Source: Rhodocollybia butyracea
Lineage: Eukaryota > Basidiomycota > Agaricomycetes > Agaricales > Omphalotaceae
Direction of reading: 5' to 3'
Assembly: GCA_015501585.1 (NCBI GenBank)
Contig: JADNRY010000076.1
Span: 1 to 64,000 of the forward strand
Length of the DNA: 64,000 nt
Positions 52,522 through 64,000 of the stretch are shown one piece after another. Under the pieces are notes generated by a model. That model searched no databases, was not told the DNA's origin, and was given only the letters and a program-made list of their open reading frames with translations. The first letter of the stretch is position 1. Every line of letters begins with the position of its first letter. A program made the position numbers and the translations under genes.

Positions 52522-55500
52522 CACCCGATGCAGCTGTACTATTTAAATACCCCCAGTAGTTACTGTGGAGATTAATTAAATAAACCCAGTCAGCTACAGT
52601 CCCCAAATGTTACAGGGGGATATTAAATATCCCTTTGGGTTCACTGGTTCGCATTTGATGAGGTTGTGTGACCGGTTTTGCAGAATTGGCCAGCTGCACA
52701 AAAATGGGTGGTTTATGGGCCTATTATGGATATTTCTGGGGTGGTAGCTAGCCCAAAAAAGGCTATAGATAATGTATTAATATTTGAGCACTGTACCTCA
52801 ATGAATGGGGCACTGTAATGGGTCGGATTGAATGAATGGATTTAGATTACCTTTGGTCAAAGCTGTACATCACTGCCTAATTGGGAATGCCAGTAAAGCG
52901 GCCTAAAAGCCTGGTTGTACAGCAGATATTCTTGCTAATAGGGATGTACATACTGTATTTAGATATATGAGAGGTCCCTGAAGCGAAATTACAGCCAGAG
53001 TGGCGGTCAAAGCTGTTTTATTACCATATTTAGAATGCCAGCAAAGCGGCCTAAAAGCTTGATTATGCATGGATATTCTATCTAATAGCAGTCTAGATGG
53101 CATGTATAGATGTATTCTAGGTACCTAATGCGAGATTAGAGCAGGTATATGCGATAATAGTAGCCCTGCTTCGATGCTTGGAGCGGTGGCTGTGCTGTGA
53201 AAATTGAAAGAAAAGTAGGGATGTTCAATATACTAGTGGTACAGGCATGGTCTCTGCATAATATATATGCCTGAAGCGAAATTAGAGCATTCTATGGAAG
53301 GAATCAGCTGTAATTACCAGCTCTAGGCCGGAGGAGGTAAAAGCTGTATGTCCAAATAGGGAAATATATGATTACATACAGGTGGTGTTGAGTCAAAGTT
53401 GGGCTCAGTAATGGCATGGCCTCTCAAGGTCTGAGGTCAGGAATACATATCTGAGTACTGTGGTATACTAGGTAAGCCCTCCAGGTGTTATATTTGGCAA
53501 TATGTGGGCAGGAGGATGTACATGGAGTGATCAATGGTGAGTAACCATCAAAACTCGCTTTTTTGAGGAATTAAATACTAATAATGAGTGTCTAGGCATA
53601 GGTAGGACCTCAAAACTCAGTAGGTATACTCTCCAAACATAGTATACACTCAATCCGTGTCCAAGAACCATTAATATGGCACCAGATGTGATGGTATGCA
53701 CTGATCTTTGTGGATTTTGCCTCAAAACTCGATTTTTTGAGGAATTATCATGAAATATTGGGGCCTTGAGAGTAGCCAGAGAGCTAAGACATCGTATATA
53801 GACTGTACTACATAGTATTAGTCTTTGCCATATGCAAGAGTGATTTATGCAGCACCTGGAGCGATGGTATTCCCTGATCTGTATGGATTCTGCTAAAAAA
53901 ATGTGATTTTTAGGAAATTAAACATGAATAGGGTGTGCTGTATGTCTCAGAGAGTAGTAAAAACTTGGGAATCATGTATTCGAATTGTATAGAGGGCCTC
54001 CAGACCAAAATTTCGCAGTATGTACATCTCAATGTCACAATCTGAACTTTGAGCCAAGTAGAGATATCCTAGTGTGCACTTAATAAACTATCCTGCCATC
54101 GAGATACCCAGATTTGGGAATAACACTTTGGAGTCATCTAATATGATCCGAAGACATGATTCCCAAGTTTTTACTACTCTCTGAGACATACAGCACACCC
54201 TATTCATGTTTAATTTCCTAAAAATCACATTTTTTAGCAGAATCCATACAGATCAGGGAATACCATCGCTCCAGGTGCTGCATAAATCACTCTTGCATAT
54301 GGCAAAGACTAATACTATGTAGTACAGTCTATATACGATGTCTTAGCTCTCTGGCTACTCTCAAGGCCCCAATATTTCATGATAATTCCTCAAAAAATCG
54401 AGTTTTGAGGCAAAATCCACAAAGATCAGTGCATACCATCACATCTGGTGCCATATTAATGGTTCTTGGACACGGATTGAGTGTATAATATGTTTGGAGA
54501 GTATACCTACTGAGTTTTGAGGTCCTACCTATGCCTAGACACTCATTATTAGTATTTAATTCCTCAAAAAAGCGAGTTTTGATGGTTACTCACCATTGAT
54601 CACTCCATGTACATCCTCCTGCCCACATATTGCCAAATATAACACCTGGAGGGCTTACCTAGTATACCACAGTACTCAGATATGTATTCCTGACCTCAGA
54701 CCTTGAGAGGCCATGCCATTACTGAGCCCAACTTTGACTCAACACCACCTGTATGTAATCATATATTTCCCTATTTGGACATACAGCTTTTACCTCCTCC
54801 GGCCTAGAGCTGGTAATTACAGCTGATTCCTTCCATAGAATGCTCTAATTTTGCTTCAGGCATATATATTATGCAGAGACCATGCCTGTACCACTAGTAT
54901 ATTGAACATCCCTACTTTTCTTTCAATTTTTCACAGCACAGCCACCGCTCCAAGCATCGAAGCAGGGCTACTATTATCGCATATACCTGCTCTAATCTCG
55001 CATTAGGTACCTAGAATACATCTATACATGCCATCTAGACTGCTATTAGATAGAATATCCATGCATAATCAAGCTTTTAGGCCGCTTTGCTGGCATTCTA
55101 AATATGGTAATAAAACAGCTTTGACCGCCACTCTGGCTGTAATTTCGCTTCAGGGACCTCTCATATATCTAAATACAGTATGTACATCCTATTAGCAAGA
55201 ATATCTGCTGTACAACCAGGCTTTTAGGCCGCTTTACTGGCATTCCCAATTAGGCAGTGATGTACAGCTTTGACCAAAGGTAATCTAAATCCTTTTCATT
55301 CAATCCGACCCATTACAGTGCCCCATTCATTGAGGTACAGTGCTCAAATATTAATACATTATCTATAGCCTTTTTTGGGCTAGCTACCACCCCAGAAATA
55401 TCCATAATAGGCCCATAAACCACCCATTTTTGTGCAGCTGGCCAATTCTGCAAAACCGGTCACACAACCTCATCAAATGCGAACCAGTGAACCCAAAGGG

Positions 55501-55610
55501 ATATTTAATATCCCCCTGTAACATTTGGGGGACTGTAGCTTACTGGGTTTATTTAATTAATCTCCACAGTAACTACTGGGGGTATTTAAATAGTACAGCT
55601 GCATTGGGTG
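52522..55610. mobile_element. 3.09-kb palindromic element, TSD CTTTGCT
   Basis: The ends are CACCCGATGCAGCTG and (inverse) CACCCAATGCAGCTG, flanked by CTTTGCT at 52515-52521 and 55611-55617. The arms are about 1.45 kb with a ~160-bp spacer near 54066. Much of the arm sequence is about 85-90% identical to the element at 41784-45138, but the outer ~200 bp differ and are A/T-rich (CTATTTAAATACCCCC). No coding capacity is evident. Confidence 0.9.
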
Positions 55611-55617
55611 CTTTGCT

Positions 55618-55907
55618 AGCATAGAGTCTAGACTTTTGAGCTACTGGTGACTTGTCACCTGGTAATACTCCCCCAAACTAAAGATCTCAACTGTCCTCAG
55701 TTGATCTCAGTAAGTCCTGAGAGATTCTGGTGTACACGTCGAGCCAATCCTCACCCCAAGAGTTAAAATGTATAAAAGGCCTAAGAAATTCCCAGAGAAT
55801 CCCCAGTCTTTTACTGAGTAACTTCTCCTCAACTACCAAGCACCCTCAAAATATCTCCTTCTACTGAACAAAACACCAACACCAGTACTCCTGGTAAGGG
55901 AAACTTT
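55618..55907. promoter_or_regulatory. Spacer with TATA box
   Basis: TGTATAAAAGGCC at about 55770 precedes a C/T-rich region and the frame at 55908. The frame is open upstream (SPSTEQNTNTSTPGKGNF) but has no Met there; an ATG may have been lost at AAAATATCTCC. Confidence 0.45.
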
Positions 55908-56143
55908 ATGTCTGATGTGATGAAGGCAATAGCAATATCTGCCAAAAAGCTTGAGACTATCTCGGGCAAGCTTCGCAACGTGATCAAAGATGATTCAGAC
56001 CAGACTATCCTTCAGGCCAATGTGTTGCACGCTACTGCTGACTTTGTAGGGCTAGTGGTATGTTCATTGCAAATTTCTACAATTTCACTAGTTCACACCG
56101 TTGCAGACCAAACAGTTCCACTGGGACCAGGTGTTGAAATACC

Positions 56144-58368
56144 CGATATTTGGGTATTTACGTGTAGGTATGCGAAAGGTGCTATAACACAACCTAACAA
56201 AAACACTACTGCACCTAACCAGACTATCGATATGTAAGGGAGCGAGGGCGGGTTGTCAGAGATTCCCCAAGGGAAAGCCTTGTAATATCAGATGTACACG
56301 TGCAACTGCTCCAGGTTCAAGACTGTAGCGCTAATGTGGGTAACTCAACTTAGACAACTCTTAGAACTAAGTCAAGAGAAGCCTAGTTGGGGTGTACGAG
56401 TGTACGAGGGAACCAGGTGTGTATATCCAAATCAATTAACCAAAACCAAAACCAATACAATGAAACTAAGATTCTCCTAGGCAAACTCTAGAATAGTAAT
56501 CTCGAGGTTTGTCAACAACCCTAGGCAAACTCTGGCACTAGCTGCTGTGATGCCGTAAAGTCCTCAACCAAACTCTGGGCCAAGCTACGATATTGTGAGT
56601 GAACTTAATCACTAGGAACTCATACCACAATCTTAGTGGCTCGCCTAACTTCACAGGGAAGTCGACTAAGGAACCCTCACTCTGGAGCCAAATAATTCCT
56701 TACTAGAAACCGTCCCCTCTAAGGAAGCAACTAGATTTAAGGTTGATATGGAGCTTGAGGGGGCTCACACACTCAAGACTTGATCAGATTCTCAAGTGGG
56801 CCAAAGGAAGTTTGTGAAATTCTATTACAGGTCAAATTCCACCGAGCAAGTAATATGACAGTAAATCAAACTCCTTGAAGAAACTATCAGTCACCCTGCA
56901 GTAAAGCATCGAGACTGGCTAACAACTTCATAAGCAACTAACACTTCTCCGCGGGAACACGTAGAGAGGTGACCAGCTTAGCTACTTACTAGGTGAAGAA
57001 ACTAACAACCAACTTGTAATCAAGTAGAGAAGTGTCATGCTACTAGTCCCGAGGACGTTCTACGGAGCTCACTTCCTAACATATAAATCAAGGGAAAGAT
57101 CCTCTGAGGTGAAGAAACCACAACCAATCTCAAACACTGAGGTGGTAAGTAACTTCATGAAGTTTATTACTTTCTAAAGATAACCAAGTCAGGAGGTGTC
57201 ACGCTACTAGTCCCGAGGGGACGTTCTACGGAGCACTGGTCTTAGCAGTCAAGTCGAGGGCAAGAAACTTTGAGGTGAAGGAACACAACCAATCTCGTAC
57301 AGGGGAGGTGGCAAGTAACTTGTCTTATTGAATAAATATGTCTGGCTTATATACTGAGTAGAGAGAGTTTAATACAAAAAATAGATGAAACAGATTTGGA
57401 GAGAGATGGAAAGAGAGTGGAACAGAGGAATCTGGCTTGGAAAGGAAACTCCAGCCTATATATGGTACACACAATAAAGAAATAGTCCATTCTTGGGTAT
57501 ATATCAGAGGTAAAATATGATTTTGTGAGGATTAACATAGTTTTAAAGTGTTTTGATCTGAGCGAGGTTTCTCCGATTACTCCACAATTCTCCGGGGTCA
57601 GGAGCACCTTTACGCTTCATGATCACTTGCTGCCCAGTTTCCCTTGGGTGAGTTTCATTCTATTCCTCGGATAGTTCTGTCCATCCTGAGTGTGATTAAC
57701 ATTCTCTCGAGAAGGCCTGTTATCTAGCTTTCCAACAACACCACTTATGATAAGCTCAAGCAACTGCGCTGAGTATGTACAAGTGATTCCCGCTATTCGG
57801 CTTTAACGGATAAGACCTTCTGTGTATGATTTCTAAGATCAAATGTTTCGATTTGCCAAGGCTATCCCAGTGCATAGCTTCCCGTAGGAACGCTAAGCAT
57901 GTTTCTACCGTCTTCACAGTTACGACCGGTGCTGCGAATAGACCTCTACGGTTTCCTTGGGATTGTTCTGTTCCATTGTTACAGACTGTAAAGTCCACAT
58001 CTTAACATAGCTCGTTGGGGGTCTTAGTGCAAGGGATGCCTTCCTCATAATTCCTTCCCTCGAGTAACGCGTTGGCTTAGTACTTATCCCGCTTCGAGAT
58101 GTCCTGTAGTTTAGAGAGTATACACTCTTGGGTATAACTAGATTGACAATCTAGCATTACATCTCTGGGCAGCCCAGGTATCCTCGCTAGCTTGGCTCTA
58201 GGCTACGCTTGTGGGTGTACCTTCATGGCTTGCTGAGTATTATTGTTAAGTTCTTTGCCTCGGCAACAGCTATCACGCTTGGGCTCTGTATAACTCTCTT
58301 ATTGCATTGTATAATGCATACAAAATGTCAAAATGTACGGTTACATGCCTTAGGCTGATTTTAGGCCT
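56144..58368. mobile_element. 2.2-kb non-coding insertion, direct repeat AATACC
   Basis: AATACC occurs at 56138-56143 and 58369-58374, and removal of the insert rejoins the reading frame (VEIP-TNIKTF). It carries internal imperfect repeats, including CTAGTCCCGAGGACGTTC near 57046 and a near copy near 57210. Its last ~430 bp resemble 47930-48610. No LTR pair, TIR or protein was found, so the class is unknown. Confidence 0.55.
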
Positions 58369-58639
58369 AATACCGACTAACATCAAGACTTTTCAAGCTG
58401 CCCAGAAGGCTTTGCTATGGGCCCTGAAGTGTTGCCCAAGTGCCCAAGTTGCCTACAACCAGCCTGTGCTTTGTCTGGGTAACTTCATTAACGAGCTCAC
58501 CATGCCAGTGAGTCTGAAGCTTAATTTCCTATTCCGCTAGCTCAATAGGCTGTGATCAGGAGGCAATTAAGAAATCAAAGTCCTCTGTTACTGGCACTTC
58601 TGGACCTGGTCCGTTCACTACCACTAGAGGTGAGCCAAC

Positions 58640-59303
58640 TAAAGATGTCCACGAGTCTGAGTTATCCGCAGGTACTCGCAGGTATGTCTACCTGCGGATC
58701 CAGGTATCCGTTTCCCACGGATCCATACGGGTCATGGGTATTGATCCATTGAAGCAAATTTGTGCTACCTGCAAGTATTTGTGGGGAGGGCAAGAATAAA
58801 TTTTCTTGCTCAAATAACGGCTGGAATATGCTCTCCACTATGCACTAGACCTTGTCTGAGCAGCTCATCTGTCCACCTAGCATGTAGTAAGTTACAAGTG
58901 GCTATATGCACTGTTGTACACTATACAATCATGATGAATATAGTCCCTCTTCAACTTCAGTGACTTGTATCATTCAAGGACCACTGTTCTCTACCCACAT
59001 TGTACTCTATTCTACATACTAAGCACCTACTAAGTGTCTCACACTCATACCTTGCATGTAGTAGCCATTTCACTATTATTGTAAGTACTAAATACTTGCA
59101 GGTACTCACAACTTGAAGTAACTTGTGAGTACCTGTGTTCACTGGGATCCGCAAGTACCTGCAAGTACCTGCGTTAAAATACCTGCGGATCCCGGTATCC
59201 ATTTCCCACGGATCTGTGTGGGTCACAGGTAGCCCCTTGGGGCCCACAGGTACCTGCGCAACGGATCCGGGTTTACCTGGATCTGGACTTGTGGACATCT
59301 TTA
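58640..59303. mobile_element. hAT-type MITE, TSD GAGCCAAC
   Basis: The ends are TAAAGATGTCCAC and its inverse. GAGCCAAC flanks both sides (58632-58639, 59304-59311). An 8-bp duplication and a TAAAG start (YARNG) fit the hAT superfamily. Subterminal repeats such as GCAGGTACTCGCAGGTA and CCTGCAAGTACCTGCAAG occur near both ends, as expected for transposase-binding sites. The element is 664 bp with no transposase. Confidence 0.82.
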
Positions 59304-59809
59304 GAGCCAACTGTTACGCTACCATCCTTGATCATTGTTTACCATCCAAATGGACTACAGCCACTGTTTGTGCTTCTATTGAACCCGAGAACAAGGATGA
59401 TGCCACCAAATCTGCTGCCCTTGCCACTGTCTCTTTCAACTGTTCCACTAGCAAACCTACTAAGGGTTCTAAAAGCTCCAAGCAAACGATCAAAGTCCTT
59501 GACGAGGACCAAGATATGGAACCTGATGTCAAGGTAAGCCTAGTCTCATTAACATGTTTGGTATATACAAGATGAAGTCTATATCAAACAAAACACATAT
59601 TGTGATTTGCAAGATAAAGCTAATCACGATATACTCCTTTGTGATTTGCGAGATGATGCTAATCACTTAAAATTCTTTCCAGGTTGTTTCCAATGGCAAA
59701 GAGGTACACTTCACCTGATCTAGTTCCAAGAAGAAGAAATCCAAGGACTCCAAGGCTCCCAAGGTTAAATTGGTGATTTACACTCCAAATCAGGAAAAGG
59801 CATATGAAC

Positions 59810-60025
59810 TCAAGGCAACTTGAGCAAAGGTTGAACCATTTTGTTTGGCTTAAGTCAATGTAAGCTGACTTGAGCTGACTTGAGTTGATTGGTTGGGACA
59901 ACCTCACAAACCTCACCAATCACAAGTTTATGAAGTTGCTCCCAAGTTGGCCTAAGTTGGCCCAAGTAAGCATAAGTTGACTTGAGCCACGCAAAATGGT
60001 TCAACCTTTGCTCAAGTTGCCTTGA
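59810..60025. mobile_element. Short MITE with 30-35 bp perfect TIRs
   Basis: The left end TCAAGGCAACTTGAGCAAAG... recurs inverted at the right end, identical over more than 30 bp. The middle is AAGTTGACTTGAG-type repeats resembling those at 3860-4140. I see no clear target duplication. It supplies the stop codon of the preceding gene. Confidence 0.75.
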
Positions 60026-60048
60026 TGCCTTCTAGATATACCATCTGG

Positions 60049-60115
60049 CCTATGCCTTTCATCACTCAGGAGTGAATAAGTTAGCCAAAACTCAGGCCAC
60101 AGGCCATAAATTAAG
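60049..60115 (-). repeat. DIRS-like 3' tail fragment
   Basis: CCTATGCCTTTCATCACTCA to CATAAATTAAG is the terminal ~67 bp of the DIRS-like tail, alone here. It marks a further insertion or recombination end. Confidence 0.8.
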
Positions 60116-60199
60116 GATTGCCACTACTGACAGTAAACAGATCCAGATCAGCGCCTTCACTTTCTCATACATGCCCATGATCAATTGGGTCACTGTGGA

Positions 60200-61240
60200 G
60201 TCCAGGCACTATACAAACTTCTGAGTCAAAAAGTCTATTGGCCACATTTACAAAGTGATGTAGATCATCATATTAAATCCTGCCATGATTGCCAAATCTG
60301 AGGATTGAAGAGATTGGAAAATCCACTCACAGTTTTGCTCCCCTCAGTCATTTTCCAGAAAATAAATGTGGACGTGATGTACATGCCACCAGCAGGAGGT
60401 TACCATGCCATTGTAGTTGCCAGGGATGACTTAACTGGAACCACCAAAGCCTGAGCACTACAGAAGGTGACTGCACAAGCCCTAGCAAAATTTTTTTGGG
60501 CACAGATATATTGTTGGTATGGAGTTTCATACCAAGTTACAACTGACGATGGAAGTGAAATGAAAGAAGCATTCACTGATTTGATGAAATGTTTAGGAGT
60601 TCCACAGGTCAAAATTTCCCCATACAATAAACATGCTAACAGGCAAGTTGAAAGAGGTAATTATGTCCTTCGTGAGAGTCTGATCAAGTTCTGCAAAGGT
60701 AAAATTAAATGTTGGCCACTCAAGCTACAAGAAGTTGTATTTGCTAATAATATCACAGCAAGCAGTGTAACAGGATACTCCCCTTATCAGTTGCTTCATG
60801 CCACTGAGCCACTCATGCCATTTGATTTGTTTGAAGCCACATTCTTGGTCAAAGGCTTCTACTCAGGAATGACAACCAGTGAGCTTCTAGCCAAAAGGAT
60901 TCAGCAAATTGATAAGCACCCCCGGGATATAGCTAAAGCTGCAGAGATACTTAAACAAAGTTGCTTCCAGTCAAAAGTACAATTTGAGCAGAGATTCAGG
61001 AAAAGATTGATGAAAAGGAATTATAGAAAGGGTGAATTGGTATTAGTGCAAAATGCTAGGAGAGATCAAGAGATCAGCAGCAAAGAGTGAGCCTAATACT
61101 TTGGTCCCTATGAAATTGATACACTCACCTATGGAGGAGCCTACCAGCTTAAGGAATTGGACAGAACAAAGTTTGACATGCCAGTTGCAGCTTATTGGAT
61201 TCTTCCCTATAGTTCCCGAGACCACTGGTTTATGAGGATG
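60200..61240 (+). pseudogene. Ty3/Gypsy integrase
   Basis: A zinc-binding piece (HHIKSCHDCQI) is followed by a TGA, then KINVDVMYMPPAGGYHAIVV (first Asp), a TGA near 60451, TTDDGSEMKEAFTDLMKCLG (second Asp) and NRQVERGNYV (Glu). The C-terminus KRNYRKGELVLVQN and, after a frame change near 61085, VAAYWILPYSSRDHWF complete it. The family differs from the chromovirus in this window. Stops and a frameshift make it dead. Confidence 0.85.
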
Positions 61241-61451
61241 GGCTGGTTAGGGAAAAATGAGGCTTGAGTCATAATCAAGATCTGCAAGGTCAAAAGAATG
61301 ATAGTATTTTGGTGTGGGATTGGAAGTACAAATAAATGTGGCACTAAAAGAATTACTAAGCATGAGGTCCATATATAAACCATAACCCCAGTCATCACTT
61401 TTTTTGTCCACCTAATTCTCCTCTTTTTCTCTCTCTCTGCACACTCTTTTA
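61241..61451. promoter_or_regulatory. Spacer with TATA box before 61452
   Basis: CATATATAAACC at about 61370 precedes a pyrimidine-rich run (CTCCTCTTTTTCTCTCTC) and the ATG at 61452. I see no gene. Confidence 0.4.
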
Positions 61452-62382
61452 TGGAGGCACCTACTGTTGCTACACCGGTGCTTACCTGTGACACTTTGCC
61501 TGAACTGAATAGTTCCACTTTGACTATTGTTCATACCCTTGCCACTGCTACCTCAGATACCGCTGCTTCTCTTGGTTACTCTGCGCTTACATCTCCAATG
61601 ATGTCACTTGCTACCATTACCGACACTACCTCCCCTTCTGAAGCAGACATTACTGAATTTTTCCATCTGGTGAATAGTTCATACAAAATCTATCAGCCTG
61701 TGTACTTTGAAACCTTCCAACTATTGCTGAATATATGGCATGGGAGGAAGCTCAACCTATTGGTGATCCTCTTGATATCCTTGCAAAAAGGGCAATATTT
61801 GTGACTGCAGATGGAATTTTTTGTACCCCATTCCACTGTCATCAGAGATTTTTACCTTTTGAAGCCAAGTTGCATGACATCTCTCCAGATTCAGTTACCT
61901 TTCCTATCTGAGAAATACAGTGTCTTGAAGTCCATTTGAAGGCAGTACTTCCGTGTTTAATTGAAACAGGGATGCTCATTCCAGCTCAAGCAGGCCATGG
62001 ATGAGCCATGGCTTTGGCCCCATTCTTTAAGGATGGATGCATCCAGTATATCCTGTCTCCATGGGAATTGTGACGTATTCCTCTATGGATGTTCATTGGA
62101 GTAATTGGGAGCAGCTGAAGGCAACATATGGACAGGGAAATTTTATGGCATTGTTTTCAGCGGATATGTATACTCTGGAAGGAAGGATGGAAGGAGTTTG
62201 TCATCAGAGGGATTGGCTTTCATGGAGACTCTGAGGTATGGATCCACCATTGCCCATTCATTGTCCATGGTGGAGCCAAGCCTGGTCTGCAGTCCATCAG
62301 TATATTTTTCCTTGGAGTGATGATTCTTCTGAAGGTTTGTGGGTTGTCTAACAGGAGATGCTATTCAAGATATGCCAAATAA
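61452..62382 (+). pseudogene. Unrecognised degenerate gene
   Basis: It starts MEAPTVATPVLTCDTLPELN. After a frame change near 61735 it continues EEAQPIGDPLDILAKRAIFV and FEAKLHDISPDSVTF, then meets several stops. A later open stretch reads LWKEGWKEFVIRGIGFHGDS to CYSRYAK. The TATA-pyrimidine-ATG layout resembles the other two genes here. No motif is recognised. Confidence 0.35.
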
Positions 62383-63076
62383 TTAGTCTATCCTTACGCC
62401 AAATCTATATTGTACATACTGGAACCGTTGCTGCTGACACATCGTAATCTGAAGTAAATGTATATAGCTTAATTGGACTTGATTATAGCCGCATCGAGTA
62501 ACACACTGATCCTTCAGATTCCGACAGCCATTACCCACTGGGGACAGTGGCCCTATTCCATTCCCTGCAATAGATTTCAGGTAGTAGTTTGGTTTTCAAG
62601 AATGTAGTGTGATTATAAGCTATCTAAGCACCTGGGTAAGCACTTCACCAGACCACATCAAAAGCTTCAAGAGATGGCAGTGCCTAATCAACTACTTTAG
62701 AATTAGTAATATGTAAATGATCACATGAAATGGCATTTGTCCGCCGAGGCTATACATACACGTATACAGACACTTCCGTGTCCCCCATATTTTGCTTATT
62801 CATGCATTAGGTCCATTAGTAAGACAGTAGAATAATTCAATTGTACAGTATATAAACCCCCCCAGTAGACAGGAATCAAAAAGTTCTTTCTTCCCCTCTA
62901 AATTGCCCCCACTAAGTCTAGTCTTTTAGACTCTCAATAAAGTCTTGTTAGTGTATCCTGATTGGATTAGTTAGTAAGCTTCAGTCCAGCAAGAGCCTGG
63001 TAAATAGTTCTACTAATGATTCAAGTACACTGTTACTTACTCATTGAAAGTCTTCTATTCAGTTTAGTATATGAAC
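62383..63076. other. Unassigned spacer
   Basis: No coding frame, tRNA or element end is evident. ACAGTATATAAACCCCCCC near 62845 resembles a TATA box but no gene follows. Confidence 0.35.
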
Positions 63077-63300
63077 TAGAGATGGGCATAATTGGGCATT
63101 TGAATGCATTCGCCATTCTTGGTGCGAATATGGACCTCCAAAAGTCCATATTTGCACTCAAATGACTTACCAACCCAAATGGGCATTCATGGAAGCAGTC
63201 ATTCGAATGCCATGAATGCCGAATGCCCTACATTTGAATGTCATGAATGAAGCATGTAAAAATATATTCACATGTGCATGAATATTCATTGGCATCAAAC
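63077..63300. mobile_element. Possible hAT-type MITE end
   Basis: TAGAGATGGGCATAATTGG at 63077 has the TAGAG start typical of hAT ends. ATTCGAATGCC/GAATGCC motifs repeat after it in both orientations. I cannot see the other end, which may lie beyond the window. Confidence 0.3.
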
Positions 63301-63487
63301 TCACTCACGGCGGCCCTCTAAGACCAATCCCTCACTCATGCCAGCCCTTTAGAACCAGTACTTACTCACGATAACTATTTATGCTAATTAATCCAGGCAA
63401 AGGGGCCCGCAGCTTCATTAGTCACATATCCTAATAGTAATCGATACCTACAAGTACTTACAGTCAGATTAATACTACCTACAACTT

Positions 63488-63676
63488 ACCTGGGGAGGAA
63501 TGGGGATGAAAGCGAAGTTGCAGGACTTTATATAAGTCCTGCAAGGTCAGGTGATGTGTCAAATGCCAAACACGTTGATCACAGGCAACATGTTTGACGT
63601 TTGATGGGTCACATGGCCTTGCAGGACTTTATATAAAGTCCTGCAACTTTGTTTTGGTCCCCATCACTGCCCAGGT
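63488..63676. repeat. Short palindrome with TTATATAA-containing arms
   Basis: GTTGCAGGACTTTATATAAG recurs inverted about 100 bp away, and matching extends outward to ACCTGGG/CCCAGGT. Each arm also contains a smaller hairpin (GCAGGACTTTATATAAAGTC). It is probably a MITE; no target duplication was resolved. Confidence 0.55.
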
Positions 63677-64000
63677 GGAGTAAGTAGCAATTATAGTGTA
63701 CATTAATGTACATCCATTTAAGTACTTATATTATTGTAGTTAGTGTTAGTAATTTTTAAATATGTGTGAAAGCTTGTGGCGGGACCTTATAAATGGCCGT
63801 GCACATGCTTGTAGTGTACAATACTTGTGTTATCAATGTGTCGTTACACTAATTATGTAGTTATTGTTGTTATAATTTACATCTCAACATGATGTGGGGC
63901 TTTATAACAAGCTGCCGCAACTCAGGATAAGTATTGGAGAATATTCATGGATATTTGTGAATATAGGTGACAAATATGGGTCTGCCTGTGACCCATATTT
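63677..64000. other. Unassigned A/T-rich end of window
   Basis: I see no gene. GACAAATATGGGTC and GACCCATATTT near the end may be part of an inverted repeat running past the window. Confidence 0.3.

Larger units (their letters stand above)
55908..59822 (+). pseudogene. Gene of unknown function split by two insertions
   Basis: The first part reads MSDVMKAIAISAKKLETISG and NVLHATADFVGLVV to GPGVEIP (56143). After a 2.2-kb insert it resumes as TNIKTFQAAQKALLWALKCC and LGNFINELTMP. A probable intron starts at about 58504. An hAT-type MITE follows at 58640. The last part reads ILDHCLPSKWTTATVCASIE and KGSKSSKQTIKVLDEDQDME, an intron (59534-59682), then KEVHFT, a TGA, and SSSKKKKSKDSKAPKVKLVI. The tail is lysine-rich. 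I do not recognise a family. Confidence 0.45.

Overview
The window looks like a transposon graveyard from a filamentous fungus, most probably a basidiomycete (inference). The evidence is short 51-69 bp GT-AG introns, a Ty3/Gypsy chromovirus whose integrase is followed by a chromodomain, a DIRS-like retrotransposon with a tyrosine recombinase, and a Ty1/Copia family whose primer-binding site matches an internal part of initiator Met tRNA. There are no rRNA genes, no CRISPR and no bacterial-type operons. Almost every protein-coding stretch is a transposon gene carrying stops, frameshifts or insertions.

Layout. 1-5.3 kb: degenerate single-copy DNA, a CACTG-ended palindromic MITE and a minisatellite. 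4.3-6.7 kb: ~308-bp tandem repeats with an inverted counterpart and a solo Copia LTR. 7-20.8 kb: a mosaic of DIRS-like sequences (one nearly complete element at 15.1-19.6 kb, several ~1 kb internally deleted derivatives) mixed with Copia pieces. 20778-26493: a full-length Copia element with two LTRs and a GAGGC target duplication. 26656-29113: the 3' half of a second Copia element, inverted relative to the first. 29.9-47.8 kb: one Gypsy chromovirus on the minus strand, shredded by at least six later insertions. These include a ~7 kb DNA transposon carrying an exonuclease-like gene and a 3.36 kb palindrome. 49-52 kb and 55.9-59.8 kb: two multi-exon genes of unknown function, each hit by insertions. 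52522-55610: a second palindrome of the same family. 60.1-61.2 kb: a Gypsy integrase pseudogene. 61.4-64 kb: a degenerate open frame and MITEs.

Three things stand out. (1) A family of ~290-295 bp units begins TGTTGG, ends AACA, creates 5-bp target duplications like an LTR, and carries an internal tRNA-like gene. There are seven near-full units, further fragments, two kinds of 5' half with the same tRNA, and a third unit with a different tRNA. This looks like a tRNA counterpart of plant Cassandra elements, whose LTRs carry 5S rRNA. (2) Two non-coding palindromic elements of 3.1-3.4 kb have ~1.5 kb arms, CACCC-type ends and 7-bp target duplications; taking one out restores the interrupted Gypsy reading frame. 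(3) A TIR-bounded DNA transposon combines a DEDDy 3'-5' exonuclease motif with a probable transposase C-terminus.

Boundaries marked by target duplications were read directly from the sequence. Superfamily names for non-coding elements, and all host-gene functions, are inference.
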